A DNA stretch of 64,000 bases from Actinacidiphila guanduensis. GTDB lineage: Bacteria; Actinomycetota; Actinomycetes; Streptomycetales; Streptomycetaceae. A program made the translations under genes and the position numbers. Under the pieces are notes generated by a model. It was not told the origin of the DNA. It ran no database searches and saw only the letters and a list, made by a program, of their open reading frames with translations. The stretch covers positions 23,380-87,379 of the forward strand of contig NZ_FNIE01000023.1 in NCBI RefSeq assembly GCF_900103985.1. Reading direction: 5' to 3'. Positions 55,873-64,000 of the stretch are shown here, piece after piece (the stretch's first letter is position 1; each line of letters opens with the position of its first letter).

Positions 55873-57345
55873 ATGACCGACAACCACACCGCCGAAGGTG
55901 CCCCGGCCACCGTCAAGTTCCCGCACCGCAGCCGCAGGGGCATCCTGCTGGGCCTGACCGCTCCGCAGCTGATCGTCGTCACCCTCACCGGGCTGCTGCT
56001 CCTGGCCGTCATGCTCACCCGGGGCGTGGTCGGCGCCCTGGAACTCATCCCGCTGTGGGCCACGATCCTGCTGCTGGTCTTCGTCCGCTCCCAGGGCCGG
56101 AGCCTGGCCGACTGGACGCCCATCGTCGCCCGCTACGCCCTGCGCCGGATGCGGGGCCAGCTGGTCTGGCTGGCCCGCCCCGCCAGCCGCCCCCGGCGCG
56201 AGGGGCTGCTCCACCTGCCCGGCACCGCCGCCTCGCTGCGGGTGGTCACCGCCCCCGACCGGCGGTACGGAGCCGTCCACCACCCGGGCACAGGCACCCT
56301 GACCGCCGTCGTGAAGGTCAGCAGCCGCGCCTACGCCCTGCTCGACCCGGGCACGCAGAACGCCAACGTGGCCGGCTGGGGACGAGCCCTGGCCGCGCTC
56401 GCCCGCACCGGCCACGTCGCCCGCATCCAGGTCCTCGAGCGCACCATTCCCGACAGCGGCGACGCCCTACGCCGGTACTGGCAGGAGCACGGCACCCCGA
56501 ACACGCCCGTAGCGGGCCCGCTCTACAGCGAGCTGATCGCCTCCGCCGGGCCGGCCGCCGCCCCGCACGAGGCATACGTCGCGGTGTCGCTCGACGCCAA
56601 GGCTGCCCGGCGGCTGATCAGTCAGGCGGGCGGCGGACTGACCGGGGCCTTCTCCGTACTGGCCCAGCTGACTTCCACCTTCGAGCAGGCCACCCGAACC
56701 GCCGGCCTCAACCCCGCAGGCTGGCTGACCGCCACCGAGATCGCCGCCGTCGTCCGCACCGCCTACGACCCCAAAGCCCTCGCCGCGCTGGACCGCTGGT
56801 CCGCCTCCGGCCGCCCGGCGGCCGACCCAGGCGCCGCAGGGCCCGTCGTGGTGGTGGAGTCCGCCGACCACATCGCCACCGACACCGCCTTCCACACCAC
56901 CTACTGGATCGAGAACTGGCCCCGCATCCAGACCAGCGCGGGCTTCCTCCACCAGCTGCTTTTCACCGCCGGGGTCCGCCGCACCCTCTCGCTGTCCTAC
57001 GAGCCGAAGAGCCTGGACGCAGCCCTGCGCGACGTCCAGCGCAAGAAGGCATCCGTGATCGCGGACGCCGCCGAGCGCACCCGGCGCGGCCAGGTCGACT
57101 CCGAAGCCGACGCGATCGAATACGCCGACATCAAGGCCCGCGAACGCCAGCTCATCGCCGGCCACGCCGACGTCGCTCTGACCGGCCTGCTCACCGTAAG
57201 CGCGGACACCGAGGACGAACTACGAGCGGCGTGCGCGGTCGTGGAGACCGCGGCCGTCGGCGCGCAGCTCGACCTGCGGGCCTTGCGCTGGCAGCAGGCC
57301 GAGGCGTTCACCGCCGCCGCCGTGCCCCTCGCTCTGTCCGCCTGA
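55873..57345 (+). CDS. SCO6880-family protein (VirB3/VirB4 N-domain-like)
   Basis: A 490-residue protein. Two closely spaced membrane spans (about 24-70, GILLGLTAPQLIVVTLTGLLLLAVML and ELIPLWATILLLVFV) are followed by a long cytoplasmic alpha/beta part. I recognise it as the SCO6880 family by its opening (FPHRSRRGILLGLTAPQL), by WTPIVARYALRRMRGQ, and by its place beside VirB6-like and VirB4-like genes. It has no Walker A motif. The two-helix start recalls VirB3 and the rest recalls the N-terminal half of VirB4, so with the ATPase at 57872 it may form a split VirB3-VirB4. ATG 55873 chosen; the open frame to 55666 overlaps the upstream gene. Confidence 0.8.
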   Translation: MTDNHTAEGAPATVKFPHRSRRGILLGLTAPQLIVVTLTGLLLLAVMLTRGVVGALELIPLWATILLLVFVRSQGRSLADWTPIVARYALRRMRGQLVWLARPASRPRREGLLHLPGTAASLRVVTAPDRRYGAVHHPGTGTLTAVVKVSSRAYALLDPGTQNANVAGWGRALAALARTGHVARIQVLERTIPDSGDALRRYWQEHGTPNTPVAGPLYSELIASAGPAAAPHEAYVAVSLDAKAARRLISQAGGGLTGAFSVLAQLTSTFEQATRTAGLNPAGWLTATEIAAVVRTAYDPKALAALDRWSASGRPAADPGAAGPVVVVESADHIATDTAFHTTYWIENWPRIQTSAGFLHQLLFTAGVRRTLSLSYEPKSLDAALRDVQRKKASVIADAAERTRRGQVDSEADAIEYADIKARERQLIAGHADVALTGLLTVSADTEDELRAACAVVETAAVGAQLDLRALRWQQAEAFTAAAVPLALSA

Positions 57346-57383
57346 TGCCGGCCCCACCCCTTCCCACCGAAAGAGCACCTCCC

Positions 57384-57839
57384 ATGTCCCGCACCGCCAG
57401 TACGCCGACCGCGCAGGACTTCGTGCCCTTCGCCACTGCCGCCATCGACTTCCACCGCGCTCTCAACCTCCCGGCCGCCCCGCTCGCCGCCCCCCGGGCA
57501 GAACTGGATTCGCTGCACGAGCACCTGGTCGCCGTCTACGAGCTGCTCGACGCCCACGCCCAGCGCACCGGCACCCTCATGCCGGTCGAGGGCGACTGCC
57601 TGGGTGCCGCCCGCACGCGGATCTGGCAGGCCGCCGATCACCTCCACGCCGCCTACCACTCAGCCCCCCGGCCAGGCTCCAGGGACATTCCCGACCGCGA
57701 GGCGTGCAGGGCCGGCCTCCCCGAGGGCGCACCGGAGCTGACGATCTGCCAGCGCCATCAGACCGCTGCCCGGCTGGTGCGGCGCCGCAGCACCCCCGCT
57801 GACCTGCACGCCCCGTTCACCGGCCTCATCCGCCACTGA
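57384..57839 (+). CDS. Hypothetical protein inside the T4SS-like cluster
   Basis: A 151-residue soluble protein from ATG 57384 (MSRTASTPTAQDF). The middle (ELDSLHEHLVAVYELLDAHAQRTGTL) is helical. There is no motif, membrane span or signal peptide that I recognise. Spacing of 38 bp from the SCO6880-like gene and 32 bp to the ATPase supports cotranscription. Confidence 0.65.
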   Translation: MSRTASTPTAQDFVPFATAAIDFHRALNLPAAPLAAPRAELDSLHEHLVAVYELLDAHAQRTGTLMPVEGDCLGAARTRIWQAADHLHAAYHSAPRPGSRDIPDREACRAGLPEGAPELTICQRHQTAARLVRRRSTPADLHAPFTGLIRH

Positions 57840-57871
57840 CCCGCCCCCCACCGCCTGTCGGGAGAAACCCC

Positions 57872-59374
57872 ATGCCCCGCACCCGCGCCAGCGCCTCCCC
57901 CCTGTTCGTTCCCCGCAAGTCCTCCCGGGCCCAGCAGCGCGCCGCCCGCGCCGGCTTCGCCGCAGCACGCCGCCAGGCCCGACGCGCCCAGACCCCTCCC
58001 CAGCGGCAGAACGAGGATGGCTTCGATCTGGAGCTCCGGCCGACCTACCCACCCTCAGGGCGCCCCGGTCCGGCCTCCGCCCGCGGCGGGAAACTGCGCC
58101 TGCCCGCCCACCGCATGACCACCGCCACCGTCGCCGGCGCCTACCCCTTCCTCGCCGAAGGCGGCCTCGGAGCCGAGGGCATCTTCATCGGCCGCGACGT
58201 CCACGCCGAAGCCGCGTTCTGCTACGACCCGTTCTCCCTGTACAGCTCCGGCCGCATCGAGGGCTTCACCAACCCCAACGCGGTGCTCGCCGGCATCATC
58301 GGCATGGGCAAGTCCGCCCTCGCCAAGTCCATCGCCACCAGGGCCATCGCCCACGGCTACAAGGTCTACGTCCCCTGCGACCCCAAAGGCGAATGGAGCC
58401 CCGTCGCCGAGGCGTTGGGCGGCTACACCATCGCCCTCGGCCCCGGCCTGCCCGGCCGGCTGAACCCCCTGGACGCCCCCGCCAAACCCGCGGCCGTCAG
58501 CGAAGCCGACTGGGCCACCGAGACCCGCAAGCGCCGCCTCCTGCTCCTGGCCGGCCTCGCCCGCACCGTCCTCGGCCGCGACCTGCAGCCGATGGAGCAC
58601 ACCGCCCTCGACATCGCCCTGGACCAGGTCGTCGCCCACGCCGCCACCCAGCGCGCCGAACCACTGCTCGGGCAGGTCGCCTACGTCCTCGCCTCCCCCG
58701 CCCACCTCGACGCCGCCCTCCCCGACCAGGCCGGCCACCTCGCCGAAGCCGCCCAGGACCTCGCCCACGCCCTGCGCCGCCTCGTCCACGGCGACCTGTC
58801 CGGCATGTTCGACGCCCCCTCCACCGTCACCTTCGACCCGGCCACGCCGATGCTGTCCATCGACCTGTCCCGCCTCGGCGGCGCCGGCGACGACACCGCC
58901 CTCGTCCTCGCCATGACCTGCGCCTCCGCCTGGATGGAAGCCGCTCTCGCCGACCCCGACGGCGGCAGGCGCTGGGTGATCTACGACGAGGCATGGCGCG
59001 TCATGCGGCACATCGGCCTGCTGGAGCGGATGCAGTCCCAGTGGAAACTCTCCCGCGGCCTGGGCATCGCCAACCTGATGGTCATTCACCGGCTCAGCGA
59101 CTTGCTGTCCGCAGGTGACGCCGGATCCCGCGGCCGCGTCCTGGCCGAGGGCCTGCTCGCCGACTGCTCCACCCGCATCATCTACCGCCAGGAACCCGAC
59201 CAGCTCGCCGCCGCAGCCTCCCTGCTCGGCCTGACCGGCGTCGAAACCCAAGCCGTCTCCGCCCTCACCAAAGGCCGCGGTCTGTGGAAAGTCGCAGGCC
59301 GCAGCTTCATCACCCAGCACCTGCTGCACCCGGCAGAGCGGCAGTTGTTCGACACCGATGCCCGGATGCGCTGA
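57872..59374 (+). CDS. VirB4/TraC-like type IV secretion ATPase
   Basis: A 500-residue ATPase. A basic Arg/Ala-rich tail (1-45) leads to the P-loop AGIIGMGKS (140-148), followed by KVYVPCDPKGEW and a Walker B VIYDEAW (369-375). The arrangement with LNPLD after the P-loop and HRLSDLL/STRIIYRQEP late in the chain is that of VirB4-type C-terminal motor domains. It lacks the N-terminal VirB4 domain, which may be supplied by the SCO6880-like protein 527 bp upstream. It should power assembly or substrate movement at the membrane. ATG 57872 with GGGAGA upstream. Confidence 0.88.
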   Translation: MPRTRASASPLFVPRKSSRAQQRAARAGFAAARRQARRAQTPPQRQNEDGFDLELRPTYPPSGRPGPASARGGKLRLPAHRMTTATVAGAYPFLAEGGLGAEGIFIGRDVHAEAAFCYDPFSLYSSGRIEGFTNPNAVLAGIIGMGKSALAKSIATRAIAHGYKVYVPCDPKGEWSPVAEALGGYTIALGPGLPGRLNPLDAPAKPAAVSEADWATETRKRRLLLLAGLARTVLGRDLQPMEHTALDIALDQVVAHAATQRAEPLLGQVAYVLASPAHLDAALPDQAGHLAEAAQDLAHALRRLVHGDLSGMFDAPSTVTFDPATPMLSIDLSRLGGAGDDTALVLAMTCASAWMEAALADPDGGRRWVIYDEAWRVMRHIGLLERMQSQWKLSRGLGIANLMVIHRLSDLLSAGDAGSRGRVLAEGLLADCSTRIIYRQEPDQLAAAASLLGLTGVETQAVSALTKGRGLWKVAGRSFITQHLLHPAERQLFDTDARMR

Positions 59375-59649
59375 GGGCGCCCAGCCCTCGAAGTCGCGCT
59401 CAGCGGCCGGTGCCACTGTTCAGTCGCCAGCGGCCGTAGCCGCGTCCTTCTCCGCCGTCGGCAACCGGCCAGCCCCGAAGCCCCAGCGCTCAACCACCCG
59501 CCTGGGCCGCCCCCGGCTTCACCCCATCCCGACACCCCGCACGCAGCCGCTGACGGCAGATCAGGAGGAACCCGCCGTGCCCCGCACCGGCAGAGGCCGC
59601 CCCACGCAGACCTGCTCATCCGCTCCCGACGGCCCGCATTGGACTCGCC

Positions 59650-60750
59650 ATGACCGCACCCGAACCGAACGCTCCTCCGCTCCACGCTGCCCTGACCCGC
59701 CATGACCGCGCCGCAGGCCGACTGCGGGATTTCAGCGACGCCCTCGCCCACCGACTCCCCGGCTCCTGGAACGCCGCCACCAAGGCCCCCTTCGCCTACA
59801 GCCCCACCTACGCCGACGCCATGGACAGGCTCTGGGACCACAACCACGTCGAGTGGGCCCTGCTGAACTTCGCCCAGGAAGAAGCCGCCCTGCTCGACGG
59901 CCCCGACAAAGAACTCCTCATCGTCCTCCCCCGCCCCCGCCGCCCCGGACAGTTCCTCGTCGCCGCCCTCGCACCACCCGGCCTCACCGGCACCCTTCAC
60001 CTCCACCACGCACCCGACGGCATCGCCGTCCCCGCCGACCCCGCCCGCGCGGCAGCAGCCATCGAGCGCCGCTTCCTCCCCCGCTACCGGCAGGCCGTCG
60101 CGACGGTGCGCGGCCCCGCGCTGGAGGAAGCGCACCTGCTCGCCCAAGAAGCCCTCGCCGAATGGGACGCCATCTCCGACTCCCTGTGCGACGAGCACGG
60201 CGTCCCCCTCGACGAAGACGCCTATGGCGCCCGCCAGGTCCAACGCGACGCCGAAGCCTGGACCCCCTTCGAGACCTTCCTCTTCCACGGCCCCGCAGCC
60301 ATCCACGACGCCCAAGCTGCGCTCACCACCCTGACCTTCCCGGCCACCACCACAGGCCGATGGAGCCACCAACTGCGCGAGCTGAACGGCGCGTTGGCCG
60401 AAGGCACCCGCATCCGCGACGACTGGGACACCTACCTGGCCGACATCCTCAACCACCGAACCGGCCCAGGCCGCTGGCGCGCCTTCAACAACGCCCTCGA
60501 AACCCGCAACGCCGAAGCCTGGCACGCCATCACCACCTTCATCGACTTCACCCCAGTGCTCCACGCCATCCACGACGCCGAGCGGCAACAGGCCCAGGAA
60601 AGGAAGGTCAGCGCGGCCCGTGCCGCCGCCGCGCGAGCACGCTCCACCACCGCCGCGGCTACGCCCAAGCGCGGCACTCGGCTGCCGACGCATGCTGCGC
60701 CCACTCCGCCATCCTGGCTCCCGGCACCGCCGCACACTCCTGGCCGCTGA
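59650..60750 (+). CDS. Hypothetical protein at the end of the cluster
   Basis: A 366-residue soluble protein, ATG 59650. It opens with a helical segment (ALTRHDRAAGRLRDFSDALAHRLPG). Residues 85-115 look like a strand-rich patch (LLIVLPRPRRPGQFLVAALAPPG). The rest is helical and Trp-rich, ending in a coiled, Ala/Arg-rich tail. I do not recognise a family. The 275-bp gap before it holds no gene that I can support, so it may have its own promoter. Confidence 0.65.
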   Translation: MTAPEPNAPPLHAALTRHDRAAGRLRDFSDALAHRLPGSWNAATKAPFAYSPTYADAMDRLWDHNHVEWALLNFAQEEAALLDGPDKELLIVLPRPRRPGQFLVAALAPPGLTGTLHLHHAPDGIAVPADPARAAAAIERRFLPRYRQAVATVRGPALEEAHLLAQEALAEWDAISDSLCDEHGVPLDEDAYGARQVQRDAEAWTPFETFLFHGPAAIHDAQAALTTLTFPATTTGRWSHQLRELNGALAEGTRIRDDWDTYLADILNHRTGPGRWRAFNNALETRNAEAWHAITTFIDFTPVLHAIHDAERQQAQERKVSAARAAAARARSTTAAATPKRGTRLPTHAAPTPPSWLPAPPHTPGR

Positions 60751-61486
60751 CCTCCGTCCTGCATCCGCCCCTTCGAGCATCCCCCAGATCCACATCTGAC
60801 CGCTGGCACAGCGCCTGCTCGGCGGGCGCGGGCCGGTTGATCGGCGGCCGGAGGCTGCGGAAACCGCCCCGGGGGCCGGTATGGCGGGCGCGGAGACCGG
60901 ATGAGTAGACCAACCGATTGGCAGCCCCAGTTGAGAACTTGGAGTACGGCCAGAGCCATGCCTCGACGGACCTCGAGGGGCACGGGTCGCTGCTGGACCT
61001 CCTGCACGCCCGCCTGATTGGACGAACTGGTCCAGGCCGAACCGCCGGGTGGACGAGACCGGTGCGCCGTCGAGCGGTTGTGCGCGCTGACCATGGACGA
61101 CGGCCGGCACCAACCCGACATCGGGCGACCTGGGAGGACTTCGTCCGCGGCGGCCAGCTCTCGAAACCCGGATGGCCGGTGAACCTGGGGTCCCGTCAGA
61201 GGCGGCCAGGAAGGTTACCGGTGGTCAGGGACGCCAATCGGCTATGTGGCGTTTGCCACCAGCAAGTGTGGTTTGTTTGCCGGTGCTTGACGGAGGACGG
61301 CCCTTGTGCGGCGTTTGCCCGACTGGCCGGCCGGGCGGTCTGCCGGAACCTTTGCCCTCTCCTGGGTGATCGTTGACTCTCAGCACCTATCGGTGAAATC
61401 TGCACCTCCGCCTGGCTTACCTGGGTGTCGAGGATGTGTGAAGATTCCTCGGTTTTCCTGAGCTGTGGATCGTCTGTGGCTCAGCG
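60751..61486. other. 735-bp stretch without a supportable gene
   Basis: Short overlapping frames on both strands show no known motif. One plus-strand stretch (about 61017-61130; LDELVQAEPPGGRDRCAVER..) reads like the remains of a coding gene without a start, perhaps a decayed transposase, but I cannot name it. GC content drops after 61200. The final 100 bp should carry the promoter of the large secreted protein. Confidence 0.45.
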
Positions 61487-64000
61487 ATGTGGGGAGGGCT
61501 TGTGTTCGGAGGGTGGGGGGCTCGGCGCGGTGCGCCGAGGGGCCCGTTCGGAGGGTTGCCGGCGCCGGCGTGGTTGCGGCGGGTGGCGTGTGTGGCAGTG
61601 ATGGCGCTGGCCGTCGAGGCGGTGACCGTCGCGGGGGACGGCGGGGTGGCGCTTGCCGCCGCGGTGCCGAGGGCCGCGGAGCGGTCGCAGGTCGAGCCGG
61701 TCGACGCGGCGGGCACGTCGGGGCCCGCGCAGGCATCCGACGAGGCGTCGGCGCTGCTGATGGCGCGGTTGCAGGATCGTGCGGTCGAAGTGCTGGACGA
61801 CCGGACGGACGCGTCGCAGACGTTCGCCGAGCCGGATGGTTCGTTGTCGTACAGCGTGTCGGCGTTGCCGGTGCGGGTGAAGCGGGGCGGTTCGTGGGTG
61901 CCGGTGGATGCGACGCTGGCGCGGACGGCCGATGGCAGTGTGGCTCCGGCGGTGACGGAGTCCGCGCTGACGTTGTCCGGTGGCGGCGGTACGCGGCTGG
62001 CGACGATGACGGTGGACGGCAAGACGTTGACGCTGTCGTGGCCGTCGGTGCTGCCGACCCCGACGCTGTCGGGGGCGACGGCGACGTATCCGGACGTGCT
62101 CGCGTCGGGCGTGGATCTGGATGTGACCGTCACGGTCGCGGGCGGGATTGAGGAGACGCTGGTCGTCAAGAACGCGACGGCGGCGGCCGATCCGGCGTTG
62201 GCGTCGCTGGCGTTGACGCTGTCGGCGTCGACGGGGTTGACGGTGGCGACGGACGCGGCGGGCAACACGACGGTGACGGACTCCTCGGGGCGGGCGGTGA
62301 TCACCTCGCCCGCGCCGGTGATGTGGGACTCCTCCACCGAGGCTGACACCGGGGCCACCGCTGACACCGGTAACGTCGCGTCGGACGCGGCGTTCACGGT
62401 GAAGTCAGCTTCCGCGAAGGCTCAGGGCTGGGCGTCGTCGGTGCACGGTGCCGGCCAGTTCGCCCGGCAAGCGCGGGTGAGGACGACGCTGCGCGGGCAC
62501 CGGTTGGTGATGGTGCCGGATCAGGGGCTGTTGACGGGCAAGGGCACGCATTTCCCGGTGTTCATCGACCCGACGTTCGTGACGCATTCGGCGTCCGGTT
62601 CGACGCTGCACTTCGACGAGGTCCAGCAGGGATACCCGAACACGTCCAACTGGGACACCACGGACAACGGCGGCCTGGGCGTGGGCTACCAGGGCTTCTC
62701 GTCGCCGACGGGGATCGAGCGGACGTACGTCAACCTGGGTGTGCCGTCGTCGGTCTACGGGGCGCACGTCCTGTCGGCGAAGTTCAACACGACGGTGGCC
62801 AAAGCAGCCGCGAGCGGGCCGAACTCGACGACCGTGAACGTGTTCTCCACCGGGTCGATAAGCTCCTCGACCACCTGGAGCGCCCCGCCGGCCAAGAGCC
62901 AGAGCGGTGCGAACCCGAACTACCCGAATCCGAACGCGTCGGCGACGTTCACCACGACCAGCAGCAGCCCGAACCTGCCGGTCGCCTTCGACGTGACGTC
63001 GGGGATGCAGTACATCGCGAACATCCACAACACCAACTGGACGCTGGGTCTGTTCAACGCGACGGAGACCGACGACACGGACTTCGTGCGGTTCGCGTCC
63101 AACCCGACGTTCTCCATCACCTACGACGCCTATGCGTCGGCCTCTTCGGTGGCCGTCTCTCCGTCGAACGTCAACCCCTACAGCGGCAAGCGGTATGCCA
63201 CCTCGTTGACGCCGGTGCTGTCGGCGAAGATCACGGACGCGGACGCCTCCAGCGTGCAGGCGCAGTTCGAGGTGACGGCAGACCCGGCGTTCGCCGACAC
63301 GACCTATTCCTACACGGCCACGTCCGCGTCGGTGGCTTCGGGCGGGACGGCGAAGCTGACCGTGCCGTCCGCATCGGCGTTCCCTGCCGCCAAGCACTTG
63401 CGGTTGCGGGTGCGCGGCTATGACGGGTCGGTGTACGGGCCGTGGTCGGCCTACACCGTGTTCGCGATGAACACCGGTCTGCCGGCCGCTCCGTCGATCT
63501 CGTGTGATCCGTACACGCAGAGCACGTGGACGACCGCTGCGTCCGGTGGGGCGCAGTGCACGTTCAGTACGACCAGTACGGACGGTATGGGTTACGCGTG
63601 GGGGCTGGACGATCCGAACGCGACCAGCAGGGTGTGGGACACCGTGGACGGCAACGGGGGTGACCCCGAGACCGTCACGGTCAACCCGGCTGAGGGCTGG
63701 CACAAGTTGTACGCGCGGACGATCGACTCGGCGGGCAACATATCGGCTGCCGCCACCGAGTACGACTTCGGGGTCGGTACGGTCGGGCTGACCTCGCCCG
63801 CGGACGGTGACCGCCCGGCCCGCCGGGTGAGCCTCACCTCGACGGGCAAGGACACCTACACGGGCGTGACCTACCAGTACCGGCAGGGCGAGATGGACAC
63901 TTGGCACGATGTGCCGGTGGGCGACGTGACCAAGTCCTCCGACGGCTCTGCCGTGGCGTCCTGGCCCGTGGCCGTGTCCGGCGGTTCGCCTGCGGCGCTG
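61487..64000 (+). CDS. Large secreted DNRLRE-domain protein, 5' part only
   Basis: The frame is open from ATG 61487 to the window end (838 codons, no stop), checked at several points. It starts with an Arg-rich n-region and a hydrophobic core (VACVAVMALAVEAVTVAGDGGVALAA), a signal peptide. A wall-protein-like region follows (SYSVSALPVRVKRGGSWVPVDATLARTADG), then a DNRLRE-type domain (YPNTSNWDTTDNGGLGVGYQG..IERTYVNLGVPSSVYGAHVLSAKFNTT) and, from about residue 560, Fn3/Ig-like strands. In Streptomyces this N-terminus usually heads giant RHS/YD-repeat or LamG proteins; which one cannot be seen here. GTG 61502, with GGGGAGGG just upstream, is a rival start. Confidence 0.82.
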   Translation, partial: MWGGLVFGGWGARRGAPRGPFGGLPAPAWLRRVACVAVMALAVEAVTVAGDGGVALAAAVPRAAERSQVEPVDAAGTSGPAQASDEASALLMARLQDRAVEVLDDRTDASQTFAEPDGSLSYSVSALPVRVKRGGSWVPVDATLARTADGSVAPAVTESALTLSGGGGTRLATMTVDGKTLTLSWPSVLPTPTLSGATATYPDVLASGVDLDVTVTVAGGIEETLVVKNATAAADPALASLALTLSASTGLTVATDAAGNTTVTDSSGRAVITSPAPVMWDSSTEADTGATADTGNVASDAAFTVKSASAKAQGWASSVHGAGQFARQARVRTTLRGHRLVMVPDQGLLTGKGTHFPVFIDPTFVTHSASGSTLHFDEVQQGYPNTSNWDTTDNGGLGVGYQGFSSPTGIERTYVNLGVPSSVYGAHVLSAKFNTTVAKAAASGPNSTTVNVFSTGSISSSTTWSAPPAKSQSGANPNYPNPNASATFTTTSSSPNLPVAFDVTSGMQYIANIHNTNWTLGLFNATETDDTDFVRFASNPTFSITYDAYASASSVAVSPSNVNPYSGKRYATSLTPVLSAKITDADASSVQAQFEVTADPAFADTTYSYTATSASVASGGTAKLTVPSASAFPAAKHLRLRVRGYDGSVYGPWSAYTVFAMNTGLPAAPSISCDPYTQSTWTTAASGGAQCTFSTTSTDGMGYAWGLDDPNATSRVWDTVDGNGGDPETVTVNPAEGWHKLYARTIDSAGNISAAATEYDFGVGTVGLTSPADGDRPARRVSLTSTGKDTYTGVTYQYRQGEMDTWHDVPVGDVTKSSDGSAVASWPVAVSGGSPAAL

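Noticed and set aside
60918..61376. 152-codon frame with CGVCHQQVWFVCRC, zinc-ribbon-like
   Set aside because: The cysteine pairs are suggestive, but the rest is Arg/Gly-rich, there is no binding site, and overlapping frames look equally good. Not enough to call a gene.
61465..62151. 228-codon plus-strand frame at the start of the large secreted protein
   Set aside because: It is a Gly/Arg-rich out-of-frame reading. The frame from 61487 has a signal peptide, a DNRLRE domain and no stop to the window end.
46567..64000. Calling the right-hand region a complete integrative conjugative element
   Set aside because: No integrase, excisionase, replication gene, relaxase, FtsK/TraB translocase or second attachment site is visible, so only an accessory region can be claimed.

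Overview
This is very high-GC actinobacterial DNA, almost certainly from a Streptomyces or close relative. The reasons are frequent GTG starts, GTGA stop/start overlaps, dense antisense open frames typical of about 72% GC, and a core gene order (ilvBNC, two GGDEF/EAL proteins, gatCAB, ligA, mnmA, a NifS-type desulfurase, an oligopeptide ABC operon, gcvT-gcvH-glyA-sdaA) that matches, from memory, the conserved SCO5469-SCO5515 arm of the S. coelicolor chromosome read backwards. No searches were run.

Core region, 1-46.6 kb. On the minus strand ilvB-ilvN-ilvC (branched-chain amino acid synthesis) is preceded by a 13-codon leader peptide and a terminator-type attenuator. Upstream of it lies a large membrane PAS-GGDEF-EAL protein (CdgE-like) whose EAL half has lost its catalytic residues. 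Next come a divergent D-2-hydroxyacid dehydrogenase / aldo-keto reductase pair, a lipoprotein sugar dehydrogenase, a LAL-type LuxR regulator coupled to a small conserved protein, and an MMPL transporter. After these come gatC-gatA-(small membrane protein)-gatB, a second GGDEF-EAL protein with both active sites intact (RmdB-like), ligA, a MetE-like protein, and the mnmA-LOG-SDR operon. A thioesterase and a cysteine desulfurase lie on the plus strand. The cysteine desulfurase and MnmA could work together in tRNA 2-thiolation. The opp operon (oppC-A-B-D-F) imports oligopeptides. Two SseB-like genes stand back to back with a tandem glycine riboswitch that leads gcvT-gcvH-glyA-sdaA, making one glycine/serine catabolism block.

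Accessory region, 46.6-64 kb. Immediately after sdaA the order changes. There is an inverted repeat with four helically phased AAGTCCCT repeats, then a frameshifted IS5-type transposase, a PD-(D/E)XK/DUF5655-like protein convergent with a beta-class DNA methyltransferase, and a seven- to nine-gene plus-strand cluster resembling a reduced type IV secretion apparatus. That cluster contains a bifunctional cell-wall hydrolase, a pilin-sized two-helix membrane protein, VirB8-like and VirB6-like proteins, an SCO6880-family protein, a VirB4-type ATPase and unknown proteins. The window ends inside a very large secreted DNRLRE-type protein of the kind that often precedes RHS repeats. No integrase, relaxase or FtsK/TraB translocase is visible in the window.

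The most notable items are the T4SS-like locus with its apparently split VirB4 function beside the giant secreted protein, the candidate nuclease/methyltransferase pair, the phased repeats at the island edge, the inverted 120-bp repeats around the mnmA block, the degenerate-EAL diguanylate cyclase abutting the ilv leader, and a large hairpin at 39.94-40.06 kb.
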